A stretch of 64,000 nucleotides of DNA from SIG291 sp045543455 (GTDB lineage: Bacteria > Bacillota > Clostridia > Lachnospirales > Lachnospiraceae): NCBI GenBank assembly GCA_045543455.1, contig JAZQMK010000057.1, positions 1-64,000 on the forward strand. The letters are read 5' to 3'. Below the pieces are notes generated by a model, which did no database searches, was not told where the DNA came from, and worked only from the letters and a program-made list of their open reading frames with translations. A program made the position numbers and the translations under genes. Below are positions 18,007-26,603 of this stretch, in pieces (position 1 is the stretch's first letter; every line of letters begins with the position of its first letter).

Positions 18007-20232
18007 ATGAGTATGTATGATACATTAAATGATAAACAGAAAGAAGCGGTATTTTGCACACAGGGGTCGCTGCTTATATTAGCAGGTGCCGGTTCTGGAA
18101 AAACAAGAGTTTTAACTCACAGAATAGCTTATCTGATTGAAGAAGAAGGTGTTAATCCATACAATATAATGGCAATTACATTTACTAATAAAGCGGCATC
18201 AGAGATGAGAGAGAGAGTAGATAAAATTGTTGAGTATGGTTCGGAAAGTATTTGGGTAAGTACATTTCATTCAGCCTGTGTGAGAATACTTAGAAGATAT
18301 ATTGACAGATTAAATTATGATGCTAATTTTACTATTTATGACACTGATGATCAGAAGCAGGTAGTAAAGGAGGCTATTAAAAATCTTAATCTTGACCCTA
18401 AATATTATAAGGAAAGTGCAGTTTTAACAGCAATTTCCAATGCAAAAAATGAATTAAAATATCCAAAGGATTATAGAATGGATAATCCGGGAGATTTTAA
18501 GGTGCAAAAGGAAGCCGATATTTATGAGGAGTATCAAAAAATACTTCAAAAGAATAATGCGCTGGATTTTGATGATTTGATTTTTAAGTGCGTTGAGCTT
18601 TTACGCTATAATGCAGATGTTTTAGAGTACTACCAGAATCGTTTTAAATACATTATGGTTGATGAGTATCAGGATACTAATACTGCCCAGTTTAAGCTGG
18701 TACATTTACTTGCACAAAAGTACCAGAATATATGTGTGGTAGGCGATGATGACCAGTCCATTTACAAATTTAGAGGAGCAAATATTGGGAATATTCTAAA
18801 TTTTGAAAAATATTTTCCAAATGCTACGGTTATAAAGTTAGAGCAAAATTATCGTTCAACCAGTAATATTCTTGATGTTGCCAATGCAGTTATAAAAAAT
18901 AATGGAAGCAGAAAGCCAAAAACTCTATGGTGCAGTAAGGGCGATGGCGAAAAGACTGCGCTGGCACAGTACGATACTGCTTATGAAGAAGCAGAAGGAA
19001 TTGCAGACAGCATAGCAAGAATCGCAAAAAAGGAAAACAGACCATACAGTGATTTTGCAATCCTTTATAGAACCAATGCCCAGTCACGTATTTTAGAAGA
19101 AAAATGCATTATCAACAATATTCCTTATAGAATATATGGCGGACAAAACTTCTACCAGCGTAAGGAAATAAAGGACATACTTGCATATCTAAAAACCATC
19201 GATAACGGTAAAGATGATTTGGCAGTGAAACGTATAATAAATGTTCCTAAAAGAGGAATTGGTGCTACAAGCATATCCAGAATTAGCGACTACGCTGCCA
19301 GCGAAGATATAAGCTTTTATGACGCACTGAAAAATGCATCTCAGGTACCGTCCATTGGAAAAGCCTATGTAAAGGTAGAGCCATTTGTAACAATGATACA
19401 GGTATTAAGAAGTAAGTTAGAATACATTTCTCTAAAGGAATTAGTAGAAGAACTTCTTGATAGCAGTGGCTACATACAGTATCTTATGGATACAGAAGAA
19501 AAAGAAGAATTTAATGCCAGAAAAGAAAATATAGATGAATTTATAACAAAGGTAGTAACCTATGAAGAAAATAGCGAAGCTCCAACGCTTAGCGAATTCC
19601 TCGCAGAAGTTGCACTTATAGCAGATATTGACAGTCATAGCGAAGACAACAATGTGGTATCTTTAATGACCCTGCACAGTGCAAAAGGCCTTGAATTTCC
19701 TGTAGTGTATTTAAGTGGTATGGAAGACGGATTATTTCCTAGCTATATGTCTATTGTAGAAGGCGATTTAAGTGAGCTTGAAGAAGAAACACGTTTATGC
19801 TATGTTGGTATCACACGAGCAATGGAAAAGCTTTTTATCACTTATGCAAAGCAAAGAATGATAAGAGGCGAGATAAGATTTTCTAAGGTGTCACGATTTG
19901 TAAAAGAGATACCTCAGGAATTGCTTTTTGGAATCAATGGAAAAATCAGAGAAGAAAAAGCAGAGGAAAAATTTGTAAAAACATACAATACAAAAACTCC
20001 ACCACAAAGAACCACATATACAAATACACCGGCAAGAAATTTTGGTGTTAGCAGTGAGATAGCAAGCCTTCCTTATGAAGTAGGTGACCGCGTTAAACAC
20101 ATTAAATTTGGTCAGGGTACAGTTACAGAAATTGTAAAAGGTGGTCGTGATTTTGAGGTTACTGTTAACTTCGATACAGTGGGATTTAAAAAGATGTTTG
20201 CAACATTTGCAAATTTATGTAAATGTAATTAA
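18007..20232 (+). CDS. pcrA: ATP-dependent DNA helicase PcrA/UvrD
   Basis: 741 aa superfamily 1A helicase that unwinds DNA 3'-5' in repair and in clearing recombination or transcription conflicts. Motif I GAGSGKTRVL, Ia AITFTNKAASEM, II VDEYQDTN, III VGDDDQSIYKFRGA, IV LEQNYRS, V TLHSAKGLEFPVVYLSGMED and VI RLCYVGITRA are intact. The C-terminal Tudor-like segment YEVGDRVKHIKFGQGTV binds RNA polymerase in the family. GGAAGGATGATG precedes the start. Confidence 0.97.
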   Translation: MSMYDTLNDKQKEAVFCTQGSLLILAGAGSGKTRVLTHRIAYLIEEEGVNPYNIMAITFTNKAASEMRERVDKIVEYGSESIWVSTFHSACVRILRRYIDRLNYDANFTIYDTDDQKQVVKEAIKNLNLDPKYYKESAVLTAISNAKNELKYPKDYRMDNPGDFKVQKEADIYEEYQKILQKNNALDFDDLIFKCVELLRYNADVLEYYQNRFKYIMVDEYQDTNTAQFKLVHLLAQKYQNICVVGDDDQSIYKFRGANIGNILNFEKYFPNATVIKLEQNYRSTSNILDVANAVIKNNGSRKPKTLWCSKGDGEKTALAQYDTAYEEAEGIADSIARIAKKENRPYSDFAILYRTNAQSRILEEKCIINNIPYRIYGGQNFYQRKEIKDILAYLKTIDNGKDDLAVKRIINVPKRGIGATSISRISDYAASEDISFYDALKNASQVPSIGKAYVKVEPFVTMIQVLRSKLEYISLKELVEELLDSSGYIQYLMDTEEKEEFNARKENIDEFITKVVTYEENSEAPTLSEFLAEVALIADIDSHSEDNNVVSLMTLHSAKGLEFPVVYLSGMEDGLFPSYMSIVEGDLSELEEETRLCYVGITRAMEKLFITYAKQRMIRGEIRFSKVSRFVKEIPQELLFGINGKIREEKAEEKFVKTYNTKTPPQRTTYTNTPARNFGVSSEIASLPYEVGDRVKHIKFGQGTVTEIVKGGRDFEVTVNFDTVGFKKMFATFANLCKCN

Positions 20233-20264
20233 AAAAAATAGTAGTAAATTTTCAATAATAGTGT

Positions 20265-20270
20265 TATAAT
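20265..20270 (+). promoter_or_regulatory. probable -10 element for small membrane-protein gene
   Basis: A perfect TATAAT preceded by TG-like context (GTGTTATAAT) lies 40 bases upstream of the start. No good -35 is seen at the expected distance. Confidence 0.4.
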
Positions 20271-20310
20271 AACCTTAACCGAAAAAAATTATAGAAGGGA
20301 GCTGTTAGCT

Positions 20311-20577
20311 ATGAGTAAATTCGAAGAATTATTAGCTGCAACAAAGTTAAATGATATCATCCGTAAGAAAGATGAAGAGATTGCTGAAACTAAGAAGTGC
20401 AACACTGTAGTATGGGTATTAGCAATCGTAGGTGCTATAGTAGCTGTTGCCGGCATTGCATATGCAGTTTACAGATATTTTACACCAGATTATTTAGAAG
20501 ATTTTGAAGACGATTTCGAAGATGAAGAATTCGAAGATGATTTCTTCGCAGAAGAAGACGGATTTGTTGAAGAATAA
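20311..20577 (+). CDS. small membrane protein with acidic tail
   Basis: 88 aa. A short amphipathic N-terminus (FEELLAATKLNDIIRKK) is followed by one membrane helix (about residues 33-54) and a cytoplasmic or external tail of about 30 residues that is almost entirely Asp, Glu and Phe. The shape is common in Lachnospiraceae next to rlmD/pcrA; the function is unknown. AGGGAG precedes the start and a strong terminator follows. Confidence 0.75.
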   Translation: MSKFEELLAATKLNDIIRKKDEEIAETKKCNTVVWVLAIVGAIVAVAGIAYAVYRYFTPDYLEDFEDDFEDEEFEDDFFAEEDGFVEE

Positions 20578-20592
20578 TTTTTATGATGAATG

Positions 20593-20621
20593 TAGCTGTT
20601 ACAGTTGTAACAGCTATTTTT
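20593..20621 (+). terminator. intrinsic terminator
   Basis: TAGCTGTTAC-AGTT-GTAACAGCTA followed by TTTTTC; a perfect 10-bp stem. Confidence 0.93.
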
Positions 20622-20655
20622 CGAGTTTGACGATACAAATATATGGAGGATTATT

Positions 20656-22014
20656 GTGAAAAAAGGTGAAATATACGAAGGAAAAGTTTCCAGAGTGGAC
20701 TTTCCTAATAAATGTATAATTGAGTTTGAAGGTGGCAAATGTGTTGTTAAAAATGCCATTGAAGGTCAGAAATTGAAATTTATGATATCTAAGCTTAGAA
20801 AAGGCAAGGCGGAAGGCCGTATTCTAGAAGTTCTTGAAAATTCACCAATTGAGACTGTAACACCATGTCCACATTTTGGAGAATGTGGAGGCTGTACATA
20901 CCAGACTGTGGCTTATGAAGAACAATTAAAGCTAAAACAACGTCAGGTTAAAGATATTATTGATGAAGTATGTTCTGATTATGAATTTGAAGGCATTATA
21001 GGAAGCCCGACAAACAGTGCCTATCGTAATAAGATGGAATATTCCTTTGGTGACGAATATAAAGACGGTCCTCTTGCCCTTGGTATGCATAAAAGAGGCA
21101 GTTTTCACGATATAGTAACAGTAGATGGCTGCAAAATCGTTAATAACGATTACAACGAAATTTTAAAATGTGTACTTGAATATTTTTCAAATAAACCAGA
21201 GATACCATTTTATCATAAAATGCAGCACACAGGATATTTGAGACATCTGCTTATAAGAAAGGCCGTTAAAACAGAAGATATTCTTGTAGATATAGTAACT
21301 ACAACACAAATGAATGTAGATATGCGTGAATTAGTGTCCAAATTGCTTGAATTAAAGCTTTCAGGAACCATAGTTGGTATATTGCATACCTTTAATGATA
21401 GTCTTTCAGATGTGGTAAAAAATGATTCTACAAAGATTTTATACGGTCAAGATTATTTTTATGAGTCTTTATTAGGCTTATTATTTAAGATTACACCATT
21501 TTCCTTCTTTCAGACTAATTCCCTTGGTGCCGAGCTTTTATATGAAAAAGCAAGAGAATATATTGGCACAACTAACGACAAGGTAATATTTGATTTATAT
21601 AGCGGAACAGGCACAATCGCACAGATTTTGGCACCTGTTGCCAAAAAGGTAGTAGGCGTTGAAATAGTTGAAGAGGCCGTTGAAGCCGCTAAGATAAATG
21701 CAATGCTAAATGGACTTGAAAACTGCCAATTTATCGCAGGCGACGTCCTAAAAGTAATAGACGAAATTAAAGAAAAACCAGACCTTATAGTTTTAGACCC
21801 ACCAAGAGACGGTATCAACCCTAAGGCTTTGGACAAGATTATTAACTTTGGTGTTGATAAGATGGTATACATTTCCTGCAAACCAACAAGTCTTGCAAGA
21901 GATTTAGTTATATTGCAAGAGAAGGGATATAAGGTAGAAAAGGTCTGCGCGGTGGATATGTTCCCTGGAACTGTGCATATAGAAACTGTTGCTTTACTAA
22001 CCTTGATTTTATAG
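20656..22014 (+). CDS. rlmD: 23S rRNA (uracil-5-)-methyltransferase RlmD, 3' end rebuilt by prophage
   Basis: 452 aa. It methylates a uracil in 23S rRNA using SAM. Order: TRAM domain (1-56), iron-sulfur cluster Cys in CPHFGECGGC, SAM pocket IFDLYSGTGTIAQ, LDPPRDG, nucleophile Cys in YISCKPTSLARDL, and C-terminal FPGTVHIETVALL whose Glu corresponds to the general base (E424 in E. coli RumA). It starts with GTG after GGAGG. The last residues (TLIL) lead straight into prophage DNA; from about codon 439 the sequence is probably phage-derived, which regenerates a normal-length enzyme. The displaced 3' end lies about 39 kb away. Confidence 0.9.
   Translation: MKKGEIYEGKVSRVDFPNKCIIEFEGGKCVVKNAIEGQKLKFMISKLRKGKAEGRILEVLENSPIETVTPCPHFGECGGCTYQTVAYEEQLKLKQRQVKDIIDEVCSDYEFEGIIGSPTNSAYRNKMEYSFGDEYKDGPLALGMHKRGSFHDIVTVDGCKIVNNDYNEILKCVLEYFSNKPEIPFYHKMQHTGYLRHLLIRKAVKTEDILVDIVTTTQMNVDMRELVSKLLELKLSGTIVGILHTFNDSLSDVVKNDSTKILYGQDYFYESLLGLLFKITPFSFFQTNSLGAELLYEKAREYIGTTNDKVIFDLYSGTGTIAQILAPVAKKVVGVEIVEEAVEAAKINAMLNGLENCQFIAGDVLKVIDEIKEKPDLIVLDPPRDGINPKALDKIINFGVDKMVYISCKPTSLARDLVILQEKGYKVEKVCAVDMFPGTVHIETVALLTLIL
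21970..21978 (+). other. attL core candidate, ACTGTGCAT
   Basis: Nine bases inside rlmD (codons Thr-Val-His) identical to 60893-60901. Flanking similarity continues for 20 more bases at lower identity (22 of 29 overall) because both copies encode TVH-[IV]-ET-V-x-LL. This marks the crossover region of the prophage. Confidence 0.65.
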
Positions 22015-22051
22015 GCTTTTTGGGGTTTTTCAAGTTAAAAAATAGTGGGTT

Positions 22052-22100
22052 TGTCCACCGTTTGTCCACCGTTTTTAAATTTAGGTGGCTTTGGTGGACA
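22052..22100. promoter_or_regulatory. left-end integrase arm-type sites (TGTCCACC x3)
   Basis: TGTCCACC occurs at 22052 and 22063 as tandem direct repeats and inverted at 22093, the last inside the 3' end of the integrase gene. The same octamer occurs twice plus one variant near the right end. This is the pattern expected for arm-type binding sites of a tyrosine recombinase. Confidence 0.6.
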
Positions 22101-23403
22101 CAACTTTTTCAAACGCATCCACAGCATCTTGTTCCATTGATTCTGTATTGTGTGCATATGTGTTAAGTGTAGTTTCGATATTTTCGTGTCCAAGTCTCGC
22201 CTGAACTGCTTTAGGACTTACGCCTGATTCGATAAGCTTTGTTGCATGGGTGTGTCTTAGGCTGTGAAAATTGAACTTAATACCTAGATCATAATGTATC
22301 ACCCTTGCAGCATACTTAAATGAATCTGTAGTACTGTATTGACCATTTTCTTTGCGTAGGATAAGATTAGCAATAGGAAGGGTGACAGGTACAGATTTTT
22401 CAACTTCTATTAGTCGATAGATAGTATTGCCTTTTTCATCATTTTCTTCTTTCTGATAAATATTAGTGTAGTATTCACCATATATAAGTTGCTGTTCTAG
22501 TTGAAATTTTCGGTATTCCCTCAGCTCTGCAATAAGGGCATCACCTATTTTAATTTTTCTATTAGATGCAACAGTTTTGGTATCACCAAAATACCATGCA
22601 GATTTTTCTTCCCTTTTTCCTTTATCTTTCACAACTTGACGAACATCCACACCATAATTCCTTTTATATACAAGTTTGTTTACTTCAAGTGTCTTTTCTT
22701 TGAAATCTATATCATCCCAAGTCAAAGCATATACTTCACCGATACGCAATCCTGTATAAAAGCCAATCAAAAGAGCATATCTGAATGGGTTGCCTTTCTC
22801 AAATCTTTCAATCATTTTATTAAAATCTTCTACAGATATAATTGTTCTATTGGTTTCTGTTCTTTGTGAAGTTAATTTGGGATATGTGATATATTCGGCA
22901 GGGCTTGATTGAATAAGCTGTGCAGGAAGAACAGCATACTTCAAAGAACCTGATAGCACTGACATAATGCCTATTAAGGTTGATTTTTTTAAGCCTGATA
23001 CAAATTTCTTATTCACATAATCTTGAATCATAATAGGTGTTAATGATTTAAGCTTATACATTCCCAATGCAGGCTTTAAATGAGATTCAATTATTTGGTT
23101 GTATGATATTTGTGTATTGTACTTACAAGACATTTTTACATAGTTATCAAACCAAAAATCAAGATAATCTGCATATGACATTTCAGAAGGCTCAAATTTA
23201 AGGCCTGCATTGTTATATTCGGCAAGTGCTTTTGTACCTGCTATTTCTGCTTCTTTCTTGGTTTTAAATCCTGCTTTACTAATATGTTTTCTTTTTCCAT
23301 CAATCTTGGCCGCTTCGAAGCGGTATTCCCAGTTAGGGGCTTTTGGTTTGCCTTCCTTGTCAATTTTATCTTTATTTCTATTCCTGATATTTAATTTTGC
23401 CAT
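22081..23403 (-). CDS. int: phage integrase, tyrosine recombinase
   Basis: 440 aa site-specific recombinase for integration and excision. Order: N-terminal arm-binding region (WEYRFEAAKIDGKRKHISKAGFKTKKEAE, AP2-like), a SAM-like core-binding domain (about 65-170), and the catalytic domain with Arg in GFYTGLRIGEV, HSLRHTHAT, LGH and the Tyr nucleophile in TLNTYAH. The start follows AAAGGA. The gene points toward attL, as in many Firmicute phages, and arm-type motifs flank its 3' end. Confidence 0.95.
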   Translation of the reverse strand: MAKLNIRNRNKDKIDKEGKPKAPNWEYRFEAAKIDGKRKHISKAGFKTKKEAEIAGTKALAEYNNAGLKFEPSEMSYADYLDFWFDNYVKMSCKYNTQISYNQIIESHLKPALGMYKLKSLTPIMIQDYVNKKFVSGLKKSTLIGIMSVLSGSLKYAVLPAQLIQSSPAEYITYPKLTSQRTETNRTIISVEDFNKMIERFEKGNPFRYALLIGFYTGLRIGEVYALTWDDIDFKEKTLEVNKLVYKRNYGVDVRQVVKDKGKREEKSAWYFGDTKTVASNRKIKIGDALIAELREYRKFQLEQQLIYGEYYTNIYQKEENDEKGNTIYRLIEVEKSVPVTLPIANLILRKENGQYSTTDSFKYAARVIHYDLGIKFNFHSLRHTHATKLIESGVSPKAVQARLGHENIETTLNTYAHNTESMEQDAVDAFEKVVSTKAT

Positions 23404-23479
23404 AATAACCATCCTTTCGCAAAAATATATGATTTTTGGGTATAAAAAGAACACCTGTTTCTTGATTGACTGGTGCAAA

Positions 23480-23571
23480 GATGATACAATATAGCTTGTC
23501 GAGGGCTGATTGTATCATCGATGATAATCAGTTTAAGGAACGTCTCTGTTGGTGCAGGGACGTTTTTGTTA
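23480..23571. promoter_or_regulatory. overlapping hairpins upstream of integrase
   Basis: GATGATACAAT (23480) pairs with ATTGTATCATC (23509). The latter also belongs to a second hairpin CTGATT-GT-ATCATCGATGAT-AATCAG (23506-23531), so the two folds exclude each other. A third hairpin AACGTCTCTG/CAGGGACGTT (about 23538-23566) is followed by T5 on the plus strand and acts as a terminator there. The remaining AT-rich stretch to 23780 holds no gene that I can support. Confidence 0.5.
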
Positions 23572-23780
23572 TAAAAAATATCAAAACTCATAAAATTGTA
23601 CAAAAATTTAAAAAAATTATATAGAAAGTATAATATTTAATTTATAATATTTAGTTTAAATCCGTCGCATTCTAAGCTTATAAATAGTATCAATAAGTGT
23701 TGCAACAGCCGTTAGTTCATAATATCTTAAGTAATTTTTTTCACAGTTTCGTCTTTTAGGTTTTCAATTATTTCTATACC

Positions 23781-24368
23781 TCACTTATACGTTTTTTGTA
23801 TGTTTTGATGAAAGATAGTAGTATTGATGGATTCATCTAATTGTGATGCATATAGATAAGTCTTTGATATAGCTGTAGTAAGATTCATACCCGAACATAG
23901 GCATTGCTCAAAATATGTTGAATATTTTTCATTTCCTTCTGGTGAGGCTGTGGAAAAATGAAATATACCCTCGGTCGCAATCAAAGTATTCATTTCGAAA
24001 TTGTAATCTGAACCTGTGGTATAAAGCCCTATATCGTTATTACTATTAATGCCGGCGATAGTAATTGTAATTTTAAGGGCACTTTTATTTACCTCATATA
24101 TAAATTTTGCAGCGGAAAGTAATTCGTAGGCTACATTGTCAGCAGTCATATTGTGAATAGAGTCGATATCGTTTCTAGTATAAAAATATTCAAGAATTTT
24201 CTCGGCAAATTCTAAGCAACCTGTAAACCCAATAATAACATTCTTATTGATTTTTCTTGTTTTATTACATTTTTCATTAATAATAATCTTGGTGTCTCTA
24301 TTCCTAGCACGTCCATCACTAAACATAAATGCTTGGTCATTAGTGATAAATCCTATTACTAAACTCAT
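23781..24368 (-). CDS. Ntn-hydrolase (proteasome/HslV-like) protein
   Basis: 195 aa. The N-terminal half, VIGFITNDQAFMFSDGR, then NEKCNKTRKINKNVIIGFTGCLEFAEKILEYF, matches the strand order and spacing of HslV/proteasome beta subunits (GDGQ, ARKV, KVIAGFAG, AD.F.L.E). However, there is no Thr/Ser/Cys nucleophile right after the initiator Met (MSLVIG; Ser2 is the only candidate). It lies 15 bases downstream of the repressor gene and is probably cotranscribed, hence expressed in the lysogen. It could be a degenerate protease or a structural homologue. Confidence 0.6.
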   Translation of the reverse strand: MSLVIGFITNDQAFMFSDGRARNRDTKIIINEKCNKTRKINKNVIIGFTGCLEFAEKILEYFYTRNDIDSIHNMTADNVAYELLSAAKFIYEVNKSALKITITIAGINSNNDIGLYTTGSDYNFEMNTLIATEGIFHFSTASPEGNEKYSTYFEQCLCSGMNLTTAISKTYLYASQLDESINTTIFHQNIQKTYK

Positions 24369-24382
24369 AAAAAATCCCCCTT

Positions 24383-25015
24383 TTAAAACTTTCCTCGTAA
24401 TTCTACAACCTTACCAATAATTTTTACTCTGTCTAAATCTTCCTTAGAAAACATAATAGGTTCATACTTGCTGTTAAGAGATACAAGACCTAAGCCTTGA
24501 GCATATTTAAGAATTCTTTTACAAAATGCTTCGCTGTTGTAGGTTTCATTTTCAATGAGAGCAATAACAATATCACCATTTTCGGCATCATCCTGTTTCT
24601 TAACAATAACAACATCCCCATCACATATTCGAGGTTCCATAGAGTCACCATGTATCTTAAGTCCAAAGTATTCACCAGTGCGTGCCATTTCTTCCGATAT
24701 TTCTTCGGTATCAATAATGTTTTCAACAGCTTCGATTGGCAGACCGGCACCTACTTGTCCAAGTACTGGTATTTTAACACCTCTACTCTCTGTAGATATA
24801 TTATTTTCATTAGAAAGTCGTTTGTTGTTCATATCATCCATATCTGCACCTAAAAGTTCAGCTAGTTCTTTGAGTTTTTTAACAGGAGGCTCTGATACAC
24901 CAGATTCCCATTTTTGTATAGTTGTGAATGATTTATAGCCAAGCTTTTCTGCGATATAATCCTGGGAAAACCCCCTTTTTGTTCTTAAATATCTAATATT
25001 TTCACTTAAGTACAT
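24383..25015 (-). CDS. phage repressor, XRE HTH plus S24 peptidase
   Basis: 210 aa CI-like repressor. The N-terminal helix-turn-helix reads FSQDYIAEKLGYKSFTTIQKWESG. The C-terminal LexA-like domain has the self-cleavage type site GQVGAGLP, catalytic Ser in GDSMEP and catalytic Lys in EAFCKRIL, so it is likely inactivated after RecA activation. The ATG start lies eight bases after GGAGG; an upstream in-frame GTG overlaps that site and is not used. Divergent from the Cro-like gene across an operator array. Confidence 0.94.
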   Translation of the reverse strand: MYLSENIRYLRTKRGFSQDYIAEKLGYKSFTTIQKWESGVSEPPVKKLKELAELLGADMDDMNNKRLSNENNISTESRGVKIPVLGQVGAGLPIEAVENIIDTEEISEEMARTGEYFGLKIHGDSMEPRICDGDVVIVKKQDDAENGDIVIALIENETYNSEAFCKRILKYAQGLGLVSLNSKYEPIMFSKEDLDRVKIIGKVVELRGKF

Positions 25016-25054
25016 TGTTAACACCTCCGTTTTCTAAGTTAATAGTATAATAAA

Positions 25055-25169
25055 ATTGAAAGTTTTTCAAGTATATTTTAATAATTCTCAAAAGAACTTG
25101 AAAAAAATTCAAGAAAACTATTGACACTTGAAAAAAAATCAAGTACAATCAACTTGAAAATAATTCAAG
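25055..25169. promoter_or_regulatory. repressor operator array O1-O4
   Basis: Four 17-bp palindromes of the form CTTGAAWAWWWTTCAAG: 25055-25071 (first base A), 25097-25113, 25127-25143 and 25153-25169. O1 lies next to the leftward repressor promoter region, O3 fills the PR spacer and O4 covers the PR start point. A fifth copy lies after the Cro-like gene. Confidence 0.88.
25121..25149 (+). promoter_or_regulatory. rightward early promoter PR with operator as spacer
   Basis: TTGACA (25121), 17 bases, TACAAT (25144). The 17-bp spacer is exactly operator O3. Transcription would begin near 25156 inside O4. The -35 TTG is also an in-frame codon upstream of the Cro-like gene, so translation must start later. 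Confidence 0.85.
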
Positions 25170-25186
25170 TGAAAGGAGAAGATGAG

Positions 25187-25390
25187 TTGGACGAACAAGT
25201 ATATTCATTAAAAGAATTGCGTGCACGAAAACGAAAAACGCAAGCGGAAGTAGCAAAAGACCTAGGAGTATCCACACAGACATATTGTGCTTGGGAAAAG
25301 GATATCTCAAATGTAGCTGTTAGCAAAGTTCAAGTTGTAGCAGATTATTATGGTGTATTAATGAAGCAAATCATTTTGTCTTCAACTTGA
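25187..25390 (+). CDS. Cro-like XRE-family regulator
   Basis: 67 aa single-domain helix-turn-helix protein (LRARKRKTQAEVAKDLGVSTQTYCAWEKD). The start is TTG, chosen because AAGGAG lies eight bases upstream and the PR promoter overlaps any longer version. It is the first gene of the rightward early transcript and the likely Cro-type opponent of the repressor. The fifth operator overlaps its stop codon region. Confidence 0.85.
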   Translation: MDEQVYSLKELRARKRKTQAEVAKDLGVSTQTYCAWEKDISNVAVSKVQVVADYYGVLMKQIILSST

Positions 25391-25402
25391 ATATTTTTCA
25401 AG
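25386..25402. promoter_or_regulatory. repressor operator O5
   Basis: CTTGAATATTTTTCAAG, same 17-bp family as O1-O4, extended to 23 bp by flanking CAA/TTG. It overlaps the end of the Cro-like gene and precedes the antirepressor, so it could act as a roadblock or looping site. Confidence 0.78.
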
Positions 25403-25440
25403 TTGAAGAAAGGTAAAAGTAAAGGAGCGTGAGAGATAGT

Positions 25441-26175
25441 ATGAACGAATTGAAAATTTTTGAAAATGCCGAGTTTGGGCAGGTACGAACAGTAGAAATT
25501 AATGGTCAACCATATTTTATGGCCGCAGATGTAGCACAAGCATTAGGATACAGTAACTACAATGATGCGGTAGCGAGACATTGTAGGGGTATCGTGAAAT
25601 GCGATAGCCTTATTGCAGGTAAAGTACAAGAAGTAAATTTCATTCCTGAGGGAGATATTTATCGCTTAATTATTAGATCTAAATTACCAGGTGCGGAAAG
25701 ATTTGAAAAGTGGGTTATGGAAGAAGTACTTCCAAGCATTAGAAGAAGCGGTACATATACAGTTCCAAAGACTACAGCCGGCCAGATTCAATTACTGGCA
25801 CAAGGACACATGGAACTGGAACAGAAGATTGAACACATAGACCAAGAGGTTAAAGATTTTAAGGCTAATTTACCATTATTCGGTGTAGATATGGATGTAT
25901 TAAAGAAAGTGGTAAATACGAGGGTTGTAGATGCGTTAGGCGGTATTAATAGCAACGCATATAAAGATAAGTCAATCCGTGGCAAGGTATATTCTGATTG
26001 TTGGAATGAACTTAAAAGACAGTTCGGATTTGTAAAAAGCTATAAAGAATTAAAACGCAATCAAGTAAATAAGGCAGTAGAGGTTATTGAACAATATCAA
26101 TGTCCGCTCGTATTACAAGAATTAATTGCAGACTCAAACGCACAGGTGCACATTGACAGTATCTACTTAAAGTAA
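25441..26175 (+). CDS. phage antirepressor, BRO-N plus ORF6C
   Basis: 244 aa. The N-terminal BRO-N domain shows FENAEFGQVRTVEINGQPYFMAADVAQALGYSN and GAERFEKWVMEEVLPSIRRSGTY. The C-terminal ORF6C-type domain contains GINSNAYKDKSIRGKVYSDCWNELKRQFG. Such proteins can block repressors and favour lytic growth. AAGGAG lies 13 bases before the ATG, a rather long spacing; GTG at 25429 is too close to it. Confidence 0.9.
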   Translation: MNELKIFENAEFGQVRTVEINGQPYFMAADVAQALGYSNYNDAVARHCRGIVKCDSLIAGKVQEVNFIPEGDIYRLIIRSKLPGAERFEKWVMEEVLPSIRRSGTYTVPKTTAGQIQLLAQGHMELEQKIEHIDQEVKDFKANLPLFGVDMDVLKKVVNTRVVDALGGINSNAYKDKSIRGKVYSDCWNELKRQFGFVKSYKELKRNQVNKAVEVIEQYQCPLVLQELIADSNAQVHIDSIYLK

Positions 26176-26191
26176 GTGAAGGAGTGGTGCA

Positions 26192-26410
26192 ATGGAAGAT
26201 ATGTTATACACGGTCAAAGAAGTGGCCGCAATACTAAAGACAAATGTTGACTATGTTTATAAGTTGCACAAAGCCGGCGTAATAAAATTTATGAAAATCG
26301 GAAGTTTAAAATGCCGCAAGGCAACTTTAGAAGAGTTTTTAGCAAAATATGATGGATGCGATATAAGTGATCCATTTAATATTTCAGAAATTAAAGAAAG
26401 GAGCGAATAG
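26192..26410 (+). CDS. small helix-turn-helix protein, excisionase-like
   Basis: 72 aa. YTVKEVAAILKTNVDYVYKLHKAGVIKFMKIGSLKCRKATLEEFLAKY is the MerR-like winged-helix pattern of excisionase-family (HTH_17) proteins. It may be the recombination directionality factor, although it is far from int; alternatively it is an early regulator. GAAGGAG precedes the start. Confidence 0.78.
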   Translation: MEDMLYTVKEVAAILKTNVDYVYKLHKAGVIKFMKIGSLKCRKATLEEFLAKYDGCDISDPFNISEIKERSE

Positions 26411-26412
26411 CT

Positions 26413-26532
26413 ATGAACGGATTTAATGAAATGGCAGTAGAAGATATTGTAGCTTTACACGAAAAGACTGGTATGGAATTTGATACTGCTGACGGTGTTA
26501 TTGTAGCAGCAACAATACCTGCAGAAGAGTAA
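26413..26532 (+). CDS. small hypothetical protein, 39 aa
   Basis: Starts two bases after the stop of the excisionase-like gene, behind AAAGGAGCGAATAGCT. Reads MNGFNEMAVEDIVALHEKTG and on to an acidic end. No family recognised. Support comes from the ribosome binding site and tight spacing. Confidence 0.6.
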   Translation: MNGFNEMAVEDIVALHEKTGMEFDTADGVIVAATIPAEE

Positions 26533-26603
26533 CATTTGCAACTGCTACACCTAATAAGAGATTAGACGGAAAAAATTAATTCAAAAATAGTGGAGATAAA
26601 AAT

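Noticed and set aside
23572..23780. Possible small gene in the AT-rich stretch before the Ntn-like gene
   Set aside because: No frame with a ribosome binding site or plausible protein composition on either strand.
24490..24938. Overlapping frames on both strands within the repressor gene
   Set aside because: The repressor has complete HTH and S24 motifs; the others have no start signals.
25055..25402. Series of short repeats resembling a small CRISPR array
   Set aside because: Units are 17-bp palindromes with unequal spacing that overlap promoters and genes; they are operators.
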